A stretch of 64,000 bases of DNA, taken from Ancistrus triradiatus. Taxonomy: Eukaryota > Chordata > Actinopteri > Siluriformes > Loricariidae. Position numbers and translations under genes: made by a program. Below, piece by piece: positions 31,161 to 41,400 of this stretch; within the stretch, counting starts at the first letter, position 1; each line of letters opens with the position of its first letter. The stretch is from the NCBI GenBank assembly GCA_025084515.1, contig JAJAGP010000882.1:124001-188000 (forward strand). Reading direction: 5' to 3'. The notes beneath the pieces are model-generated. The model had not been told where the DNA came from. It worked only from the letters and a program-made list of their open reading frames with translations, and did no database searches.

Positions 31161-33077
31161 TGATTTGGATTAAGTGGGTATGAAACATGAATTAGTTTTA
31201 CCGCTGAATCCGGCATCTATCATAGGACGTTATATAGGACATGTAGTTCCACAGTTCTACCACCAGATGGTGCCGATTCCCTGTGGAAATAGGCTGTACA
31301 AAACTGACGGTTTTTACAGTACTGAGCTTTGTAAGCTTATTTTAAATAAGAAATTAACACAGGCGCAGTGTAATCGGTAGCCCAGCAACGCAGTAATCTA
31401 GGTTCGAACCCCAGTGGTGCCAGAAAGAAATGAGCACAATTCTACTCAACTATCATACACCTAAAAAAAAAAAGCACCAATAAGATCATGTAGACATTAA
31501 CTGCTGTATTCATCACATATATTCACATTGGTTAGCTATAAATGAATCTAGTTTATTAATCTCTAATAATAATAGTGAGACGTATTTCCTATCCTAAGGG
31601 AGAACACATCTGATTGTGTCTGTGACGTTTGAATGTTTTTAACCATCCGCTTCTGTAAGCATGGCGTGAAGCCCTGATTTAGTCATAGATTATCTTCATA
31701 TACTGTCTTAATGTAGCTGAGTAAGGCTTTTTTATTAAAAGTGCAATTCTCAGAACTCTAGCTGTGTAAACTGATTTCTGTTTCAGTTTGATTGAGTTTA
31801 CCAAAGCTTAGAAGTGGCTGTACGTCCATTCCCGTATTGTTTGCACCCACCTCGATGAAAGCATGAGTCGTGCGGACTGAGTAGAGGTAGCCGGTGACAG
31901 GACACATGATCCTGAGCTTTATTTTATCTGTAACTGATGGTACTATATTTTAATGTGATTCTGTGCCCCGACTCCAACATGCCATGCACTACACACATCA
32001 GATTTCCACAGTGTTGTTTTATAGTCACCAGACCAATTCCTGTCACTCTTGTAATAATGTTGAGTGTGTTTGGCATATTCTTGTCTGCCTTTCTTTACCG
32101 GGATGTGCCTTAATGAAAACTGTAATAATAACCGGATGTGTGGTGATTATGGCCGAATTATAAATCGCAATAGGGTCTAGAGCGCTAATTTCTTTTGTAT
32201 AATGTTCCCTGTATGTTGTGTGTCGTTCATGGACCGGATGTGCCACTCTGGTTTATGTGATGCTGGTAAACGTGTTTAAGATGGTGAAGAAAAGTTGTAT
32301 TAAAAGTCTGTTCTTCTTGGTCCTTAATCTCGTCCTTTTTCTTTTGGTGTACACTCCGTTGGCTCAGGCTTATCTTTTCCTGAGAGACATCAAAACATAA
32401 ACAATGCAGATATGCCTCATTTAATGGCCGCATTACATTCTGAGAAACCGGTCGCTGACTGAGATTGTCATTGACCAGGCGTTATCATAGTCACACAGTC
32501 TTTTTAGTAGGGCTGGGCAATTAATCAAAAATGAATGAAAACCGACGTTCAGAACCAGTAATTTGGTTAGGACATCAGTCGTTGGAGCAAACGGACTTTG
32601 ACTGGATGGTTGTTAAACGGCACTTTTCTGTAACCTGTTTTCTTGGTGCATGTAAGCCTTTGGCGCTGAGCTTTAAATGAACTCTGTTTTAAATTCCTAG
32701 TCATGTACAGTGGGCTGTACTGAAACCTCTGAGAATATCACTCTGTTTCCACCTCCAACTCATCAAGCTCCTGCCCTGTCCTGCCCTGCCCTTCTAAAAC
32801 AAATTCCATAAAGAAATGGTTTAATAACTCCGATGGAGACCTTGGCTGGCCTGCACAGAGCCCTGACCTTAACCCCATCAGACACCTGGAGATGAACTGG
32901 AATGCCAACACTGTTCCAAAATCTAATGCAAAGCTTTTTCAGAGGAGTGAAGGCTGCTGTAGGAGCAAAGGGGGGACAGACTCCATACTGTTTTTGGGAT
33001 GGCCATTTTGGGATGTTTACAAACCTTTAGCTGCATAGTGTGTGAACAGAGGAGATAAGACCTTCCTTACAAATATA
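31161..33077. other. intergenic sequence, no gene recognised
   Basis: Apart from the tRNA-like patch noted separately, this shows no splice-bounded coding similarity. A segment around 32820-32900 (gacctggccagccc-type words, cctgaccttaaccccatcag) reads like a Tc1 WPAQSPDLNPIRHLEMN fragment on the plus strand, so at least one decayed transposase remnant lies here. Confidence 0.5.
31362..31424 (+). other. weak tRNA-like sequence
   Basis: ggttcgaacccc is a perfect box B/T-loop, with a possible acceptor pairing of ggcgcag to the segment before the final a of ggtgcca. The T stem has a mismatch and the D arm is poor. It is more likely a tRNA pseudogene or SINE head than a functional tRNA. Confidence 0.25.
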
Positions 33078-33400
33078 CAGGCATATCTCGGCACTCGACC
33101 GCTTCACAACTTGTCGAATTCGGTTCTCGACCGGTCTTGGCACTCGTTTGTTCAACACTGCATGCACTTACATTTACAGCATTTAGCAGAGGCCCTTATC
33201 CAGAGCGACTTACAACTGGTACAGTCTTACAATTCAAGTAGTTGTGGGTTAAGGGTCTTGCTCAAGGACCCAACAGTGGCAGCTTGGCAGAGGTGGGACT
33301 TGAACCCTGGACCTTCTGGTTCAGAGTACAGTACCTTAACCGCTAGGCTACCACAGTCACACGTCGCACTTGCTAGAACTTGTTCGAGTTGAGATATGCG
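33078..33400. mobile_element. small MITE interrupted by a SINE
   Basis: Left caggcatatctcggcactcg and right cgagttgagatatgcgactc form inverted ends, with TA at the left boundary. The ctcg-rich interior (aattcggttctcgacc) is nearly identical to that of 20633-21347, so the two are related. A SINE (33168-33358) occupies the middle. Confidence 0.65.
33168..33358 (-). repeat. tRNA-derived SINE nested in a MITE
   Basis: Same family and orientation as 24461-24649: tacatttacagcatttagca at one end, ccttaaccgctaggctacca at the tRNA-like end. A short gcactt occurs on both sides and may be the target duplication. The frame here (HLQHLAEALIQSDLQLVQSY) is a repeat artefact. Confidence 0.82.
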
Positions 33401-33765
33401 ACTCGTCTGCCCTTTCCATAGGGGTGGGCAATATGACGATATTTTATCGTATCGTGATAAATCTAATCATCAGGATAGATGATATGCTTTTCTGAGCAGA
33501 TCGAGGATATCGTCAGTGTTTAAAGAACACTGACCAACTGCAGCTTTCATTATAGAGTAATTAGTCCTGTTTAACTGGATGAAGTGCAGCACACTTTCAA
33601 TATAAATCACTTTACTTAGCATAGCTATTATTTGAATTATTTGAGTTTCAAAGTATAGATCATATTTGAATAGCATTTTTCATATGATTAATAGTAAACA
33701 TATTCACATTTAACAGTGGCAGAGCTGCAACTTAAACGAACAATGTTGCAATCAATGCCATCCAG

Positions 33766-34019
33766 GAGCCGGATTAAAGAAAGCTTTCTTAAGAAAAACT
33801 TGCGAAGGTTCTTAAGACAAACACCAAGGAGATCATAAGAATATTCTTAAATGCAATTCTCCCAAAAAAAAAAAAAAAAAAAAAGAGTTGTTCTCAAATA
33901 TTATCTTTAAAAAATCATCATTGTTTTCTTATATAAGATATGTTGCATTTCACATCTTACAATATATGGCTCAAGACACATTGTGAATTAGTATTTCTGT
34001 TATTCCATTTAATCCATTA
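33766..34019 (+). repeat. fragment of TTCTTAAG-rich TIR element
   Basis: The start ccaggagccggattaaagaa matches the inverted ends of 36240-36821. The interior is rich in ttcttaag words and a poly-A run. A second part, including ggcgcttccacgaatacaatcc, lies at about 34900-35105, beyond the pogo-like insertion. Confidence 0.55.
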
Positions 34020-34493
34020 CCGTATTTTTCGGACCATAAGGCGCACTTAAAATCCTTTAACTTTCTCAAAAATCGACAGTGCGCCTTAAAATGTGGTGCG
34101 TCTAATGTATGAATTAATTCTGGTTGTGCCTTCTGACCTAGAACCGATTGTAGATGGTACACGGTGCTCATAAATCTGTCAAAATGTTTTAGCACGGCCT
34201 TGGTAAGTTACAAAGCTTACGGCAACCGTAGCATCATCACGGGGTAATACGGTATGTGCTTCAGCATTAGGGTACGTGCATTCATTCTCGAAGCGGATTT
34301 CAAACACAACGCTATCAGTCACGCAGTACAACATGGACATAGAGCAGCTTTGAGAGAATTCAACATTAACGAATCAATGATACGGAAGTGGAGAAAGCGA
34401 GAAGACCAAACTGAGCTTCTGAGGGAACTTAAGAGTTTTGTTTCATTTCATGCGCCTTATAACCCGGTGCGCTTTATAGCCCGAAAAATACGG
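34020..34493 (+). mobile_element. pogo/Tigger-like MITE with Brinker HTH remnant
   Basis: Left CCGTATTTTTCGGACCATAA and right tatagcccgaaaaatacgg are inverted repeats flanked by TA. The 474-base element retains a plus-strand frame (34254-34523) containing FILEADFKHNAISHAVQHGH and INESMIRKWRKRED, the N-terminal DNA-binding HTH type of pogo-like transposases. No DDE domain remains. It is inserted within a TTCTTAAG-type element. Confidence 0.85.
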
Positions 34494-34899
34494 TACTTAA
34501 AATGCATAACTAATGTCTGCTAGGTATATGATTTAATTTCTCGGGAGTCTGAGAAGGGTAGGTCTGGGAAGGGTGAGGGGATCTGCCCCGTCTTTGAGAG
34601 GCGTTTGTGGATTTTCCTATCTTTCCAAACCCCACAAAACTTCCATCTAAAGCACAGATTAAAGCAACAGCTTTGCCGTCTGCTTTCCTTATGTAGACAA
34701 CTTTGGTATTTTAAGGATGACCTTCCCTAAAAAGGCTTATAAGACTTTGAATGGAAAGTACGGAGGCTACTGTAAGGTTTAAAAAACCATTTATGAGCAG
34801 AATGTTTTCGAGAATAGATGGACAGATTCAACTTTGTCATTGCTCAGTACAAGTACAGTGAAACGAAAAGCAGTTAGCAGCTACCAGAAGTGCAAATAG

Positions 34900-35110
34900 T
34901 AGCAATGTGCAAAAATAAATAAGCATAACACTTGTTCTTAGAATTGTTTTTAGGAAAAGGAGTTAAGGGGGAAAAAAAGATCATTCTTAAGAAGTTATTT
35001 GAATAGTAACAGTTTTTTGTACATTTTTTTCCCTTAAGAATGACACAAAAAACACATTTAAGAAGATTTGCTTTTTTTAAGGCGCTTCCACGAATACAAT
35101 CCAAGTTTCT
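34900..35110 (+). repeat. second part of TTCTTAAG-rich TIR element
   Basis: Contains gttcttagaattgttttta, agaagttattt and the right end ggcgcttccacgaatacaat, the counterpart of 33766. The two pieces flank the pogo-like insertion. Confidence 0.5.
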
Positions 35111-35249
35111 TAACCTCTGAGCCACTTTGGTCCAAAAGTTTGTACTGCTGAATATTGAGAAGAATCAAGTCTTTCATGCTTGAGTACCCACATATGAATG
35201 GGGTACTCTTTAGGAAACTTTAGGGTGGAAAATTATGCGATTCCAACCA

Positions 35250-35312
35250 CCGTCCCCACCCCTCTCTCTCTCTCTCGCGCTCTCTCTCTCTCGCTCGCTC
35301 TCTCACTTTCTG
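35250..35312 (+). repeat. CT-rich tract upstream of occ1-like gene
   Basis: Interrupted (CT)n with cgcgctctc blocks about 120-180 bases before the ATG at 35430. It could lie in the promoter or 5' UTR; no TATA box is evident. Confidence 0.7.
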
Positions 35313-35429
35313 CCTCTTCTGTCTGAGGCTGGAGAGAATTGTGGGAGTCACAGCAGCTCGGAGGCTCTATCACTTTCCTTTATTCTCTTTTCCTCTTTCA
35401 TACCTCGTACGTCCCTTAATCCCTGCCTC

Positions 35430-35469
35430 ATGGGTTGTGGGAATTCCACAGCAACCAGCACCACTGGAG
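35430..35469 (+). CDS. c12orf75: c12orf75-like exon 1
   Basis: The ATG at 35430 is followed by GCGNSTATSTTG; donor g|gtgagt; phase 1 out. The acylation signal MGCGNS is encoded here. Confidence 0.85.
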
Positions 35470-38400
35470 GTGAGTGTACATCACTGGTTTTGTGTATATA
35501 TATATGTGTGTGTATGTGTGTGTGCATGCATCTGCTGTATTATCATCTAGTTTTATGAATGAGGATTTCCAACAGCATTACTTTACAAACAGGGCAAATC
35601 CTGCCAATGACGCCTACTAAATCCAACACTGATGCAGGACTGAAAGCTTGTTAGAGCATCCCACATCTTTAAAAACTCATCTGCTTTAGAGTTGTGATGG
35701 TCCTGTGTGTGTGTGTGTGTGTGTGATGCTCTCTGTAAGCGGGGGGTTCCCAGATGATGTCATATGTTTTTGGCTTGTCCATATATCTGCTATATATTTG
35801 TGCTCGCATGGGGTCTGACTAGATGCTCGACTGCCCTTGAAACGCTGGAAGTTTGTCAGCAATCTGAGCAGGGCTTCAGTATGACTCATTCAGAGACACG
35901 CACTCACTCGGGCACAGATACACAACAACATTACAAGCATGAGTTCAAGTCAACACGCTTTGTTCTCACCTTGTTATCACTGCCAACTTTTAGACTCCCG
36001 TTTGCCCCTTGAGCACGGCGCCTAAGCTTGGAGCATGTAAGGTAGTACGAAAATGTATGACAACTGAAGGGATGGTAATATTTTTTTACAGTGTTTCATC
36101 TGTATGATTCGGATGCATGCTCATGTCATGATTTGAAACCAGTAACTGTGATAAGTCTTGTGCTAATTCACCAGGTTAATCTCTCACATCCTGTTTATTC
36201 CCTTTTTATATCCCTGCTTATTCTGGTCAGTGTTCGAGTTCTGGGACCGGATTCAAGAAAGTGTCTAAAGAAAGACAAGCTTAAATATCTGTTTTTTCTT
36301 AGCTTTAGTCTTAAGAAAAAAGCTACGAACAATTGTTATTGTTCAAATAGCTTCCCTTTTTCCCTTAACTCTCACGAACAATTCTAAGAACAAGTGGTAT
36401 TCTTGTAAACGTTATTTTCTTACGTTGTCTTAACCTTACAATAGCCTCACACTTGCTACAAGAGTTAACAAATGATAGTATTTTCCAAGAAGATTTTTTT
36501 CCTGTTGGCTGTTTCTTCCACCATCACCTCTATTTCTTGTTTGAGTGCTTTGAACACTTGGTTTGATGTTTTTCCTCCATTTTGCTGTCCTCTGAGCGAA
36601 TAAAACTAAATAATGGAAATAACAATAAATACAAATTAAAAATGTGTCTCGGGGCGTATATTGTAAGCTGTAAAATGCAACATAGCCTACATAAGAAAAC
36701 AATAAATATTTTCTTAAGGTAATATTTGAGAACATCTTAAGTTGTTTATCAAGGATTGCATTTAAGAACATTCTTATGAACTTCTTGGTGTTTAAGAACC
36801 TTTTGTGAATCCGGCTCCTGGTCAGAGTTGGAGTTCTGGAACCAGATTCACAAAAATGTCTTAAAGACAATCTTCTTAAATGTCTGTTCTTTCTTCAAGT
36901 AGCTTCTTAAGAATGATCTTACTTTTTTTCTTAAGAACAGTTCTAACGTTTAAGAACATCATATTTTCTTAGCCTTAAAATCACCTCACACTTGTCTTCG
37001 GCTGCAAGAGTTGATCAGGTAAAGTATCTTCATTTACCAAACTTTAAACAGTTTAGTTATTGGAAATAAGGCCAATGTTATTTTCACTGAGGATTTGAAG
37101 TCATTTTCAGAATGATGAGGCATCTTGCCACAGAACAAAGAGTGTTAATGCTTTTCTTCAGGAAATTCAGATCAACTCAATGACATGGCCATGAAGCAGT
37201 GCAGATCTCATTACAACTGAAAATGGTGGAAATTAAAAAAATTGGTCCATGGCAACGCTCCTCCTGAAAAGCTGATCTGTTAACTGCTACTCCAAGAAGT
37301 TGGAACCACCTTGAATCAGTGAATTCAGAATGTCACAAAAGTCGGAGGTTGATCGTTCCATAATTTTTCCTCTACTTGATCTAGAATATATGGCATTACT
37401 TCTTAAAATAATGTCATTTCTATGAGGTATACTTCACAACGCCCGAATATTCGGCTATTAAGCAAAAATACTTTGGTGTCATATCTGTGATTTGTTTATT
37501 TTCTACAAAGTAAAAAATGCTGGGTGAAGATCCTCTAAATGTGGTGATTCCATCATTTTTGCCAGGAGTTGTATGGTAAGCAATACAGGTAGCATTATTG
37601 CTAAATGATACACAAGGTTTGTTTCCCATTGTGACGTGAATGAAGATCAGACAGATCCATGAGTCACTGTTTCAGAAATCAGGGTTCATAACCTTGTATC
37701 TGATGCTGTATGTGTTGCTAAGGGATGCTGCAACCTTCAGTACCCTCTACTAATATCTAAACTCAGACAGTTTCACATATGCACTGGCGCTGGCCTAGAT
37801 GATGACTCATGGTTCAGCTGATTTAATGTGAACTGGCATAAAGTCTGTGTTCTCTGGCAAAAGATATTAAATCTGCCTGACAACAGTCAGCATATATATA
37901 AGACTAACAAAATACCGTACCAAGTAAAAGTCTTAGGCCACATTAGATTTGTTGTTTTAACGATGGTATAATGACAATATGTGGTGGCACAGCGGTGGCC
38001 CAGCGATTAGCAGCGATTGCATGTTCTCTCTGTGTCCACATGGGTTTACTCCGGGTACTCCGGTTTCCTCCCAAATTTGAAAAACATGTGGCGGGCTAAT
38101 TGGTGTTTCTAAAGTGTGTGTGCCCTACGACGGAATGGCACCCTGTCTAGGGTTGTTCCTGCCTTGCACCCTGTACTGCCGGATAGGCACCGGCCTTACC
38201 GCAACCTTGACTAGTATTATGCAGATAAGAAAATGAATGAATGAATGAATGACGACAATAGACAGCATATATAACATATTGTCAATGACTGGACCCAAAA
38301 ATTTCAAACTCGAATTTGTCAGTCCATATTCCTCTTTTCCACTGATCTTCATTTCAGTCTTTGTAATCTTTAGCACATCTTAGCCTTTTCACCCTGCTCC

Positions 38401-41400
38401 CCTTGCGAAAAATTGGCTTCTTGCTTGCTACCCTTCCAAAAAGATAATTCCTGATCAAGCTGACTGTAGAAGGGTCAAATTGGCATCCTGATGAAGATGC
38501 CAGATGCTGCAATCGCTCAAGTGTAAGGGTCACACTAAATACATATCACTGTAACCTATAGAAGCTGTTTATTGGATTTTTTTGTCAGTTTTTTAATACC
38601 GCATACGCATACTGTATGTTGTGGTTGTATTCTAATAAAGACACTGAGAAATAATCATATGTGGTCATTATACCATTGCTAAAACAATGGTATCTCTAGT
38701 CTAATAGTGGCATAAGACTTTTGTACAGTACTGTATATTGTTACAAAGCCAAGACTAGACTCATCAATGACGTTGCAAACACACTCTAAGTTCATGTTCA
38801 AGCCAATATTTCAGCGAATAAAGTAGGGATTCAAATATGCTTCCAGTTCGCGATGTGGATATATTTTACTTTGTCTAAAAAGTATTCATACTACCTTTAA
38901 GGAGTACCCGAGTAACATAACTCCGTTTCACACTGTAATTATGCATAAATGCATATAGAGCATGCACATACTGCATATCTGACCTTATATTTTTAATAAA
39001 GCTCATTAATACTATCATCATTAATAAAGCTTAATTCTATTCTACAATATCTCATGAGTGTCCACACCGAGTTTGAAGTAGATCTTTGGTGGAAATTGAG
39101 TTATAACCACTCTAATGTATAATGTTATTAGCAATACATGCATGTAGATGTTTCATTTTGAATAATTCAGTGTAAATGTTACAAAAGCATTTGCGTATTG
39201 CAACCTTTACATTTCATATTTGAGTCACCTGACTCTACTGTAGATTTAGTCGACTGTAATCTTATAATTAGTTGACTAAAGCTAGACTAAATCTAAAAAC
39301 AATTCAGATGGCTAAATGATGACTCCAACTAAATCAAAATTTGCTGTAAAAATTAACACTGGGTCTAACAAGAGATAAGATGGCATCAACTGTTTCAGTA
39401 CACCAACCTAAAGCCTGTTTTCGCTATTTGTTTCCCTCCACAGATCCTCCTGAAGCTTCTAAAAGCGAGTAAGTATAAGTGACACCGAGTTAAAGCCAGG
39501 TTTAATTAGTAGTCACTGTAGTTCACTTGTTCACCATTCCTATCACCGTGCCACAAAAGAGAAGCTTCTAGAAAACCCCGTGTAGCTCTGCCAGTGCTCT
39601 GGCTAACCTGAACGATTCATCAATCAACACAACAGTTGAAACGGTGGAGAACAGAGTCGTTATATCCTACACAGTTCCACGAATTATCCAGGACTACTGA
39701 AGCACTCTCTCACACGCCACTTAGCTTGTCTCCAGGCGTGATAAAGCCCTTAGAGGTTATAGCATGCAGAGCTTGCTGATACGCCTGTCAGCAGCCAATC
39801 AGAGCTCTCGGTGGGAGGACAGAGATCATCAACCAAGGGGCTTTCAAAACAAGTCTAATCAAATCAAGTGGTGCTTGACCTCGGCGCTATCTGTAATCAT
39901 CAGCTGAATGAACCGGCCCTGATTTCTTAAGATCCCATATAAACAGTGCTAATTCGCTTCTAATTTACCCAGAGTGCCGGAGTGCTCAAGCGCCTGATTT
40001 AACTAATCAGATAATTGTTAGGTGTGAAATATCAGAGAAATCACCAAACTGTGCTGGACCATCAGGACTGGAGCTGTGCATTGTGAATTTAAAATAGATT
40101 GCCAGACTCCCTTCATCAAACTTGACCAATTGTGTGTGACCTAATCAGACCACAGAGCCACTCTAGTGTCACTGTTGCTACCTTGATGCAGAAGGTATGA
40201 GGTTCTGAGTGAATCTGGCAACCCTGAGTCGATTGCTCTGACTCGGCATAGCATGCGCTCGGTTTATAGCTCTTAGCAGTTTTCATTTCTTAGCTATTGT
40301 CATTCCCGATCTCATTTTTTAAAATCTTGCAGTAATTTTGTAATTGCTTAATTGTTTTCCTTCTTATTACAGGTGGTTCTATTTTCTCCATTAATCGGTA
40401 TTTAGAAAGTTAACGGCTCTACCGGCATAGCGCGTTTGTAGCAAAAAAGAGGAGATGGTAGATTGCTTTAATCACATTTTTAAAAACAGCTGATAAGTTT
40501 GCACCTGTAAAGTATTCATTTTGTCACCATCTACCTGGTAACTGACCAGCTTAGTAGTCAGAAAGATTGTGGATGGAGAAAAACCATCCAACAACAAACT
40601 TTTAGGCAGCAGCAGCAAATACTGCAGGACAGGAAGATATTAATCACATTTTGTCTTGTCAAATAAAACCCCCAAATCAGAAAAGTTGGGATAATATGGA
40701 AAATGCCTAAAACAAACAACAAAAAAACACTTTTTTATTGTGGACAGTATGAATTAACTCAAATGAATCCAATATATGTCATGTTTTGTCTGGTCTACCT
40801 AATTTTGATTGTTAAAACATCTATTCCTGCATTTACATCTAGGCTTGCAACACATTCCAAAAAAAGTTGGGACAGAGGCAATTTAGGGCTAGTAATAGGG
40901 TTAGTAATAATAATTTGGCAAACAAAAACAGTACTGTGCAAAAAGCCTCATGTTAAACATGTCCAGAAGCAATGGCGACGTCTCTCAGCTCAGAGGCATC
41001 TGGGATGGACCATCATACAGTGGAAATGTGTATTGTGGTCAGACCAATTAGTATTCTAGGTATTTTAGGCTTTTCTGGAAGAAATGGACACCATCTCCTA
41101 GTGACCAAAAATGAAAAGGACCATCCAGACTTATCAGGACCAAGTCCAAAATTCAGGCTCTGTCATGGTATGGGGTCGAGTTGGTACCCTTGGTAAAGGT
41201 AACTTACACTTCTGTGATGCAGCATTAATGCAGAAAAGGACACTGAGATTTTAGAGCAACATAAGCTGCCTTCATGACGATCTTAGACAAATCCAAGACA
41301 ATGCAAAATTACGTGCTGCACACATTACAGCCATGGCTGCAGATGAAGAGGGTACAGGTACTGGACTGGCCTGCCTGCAGTCCTGATCTGTCCCCAATAG

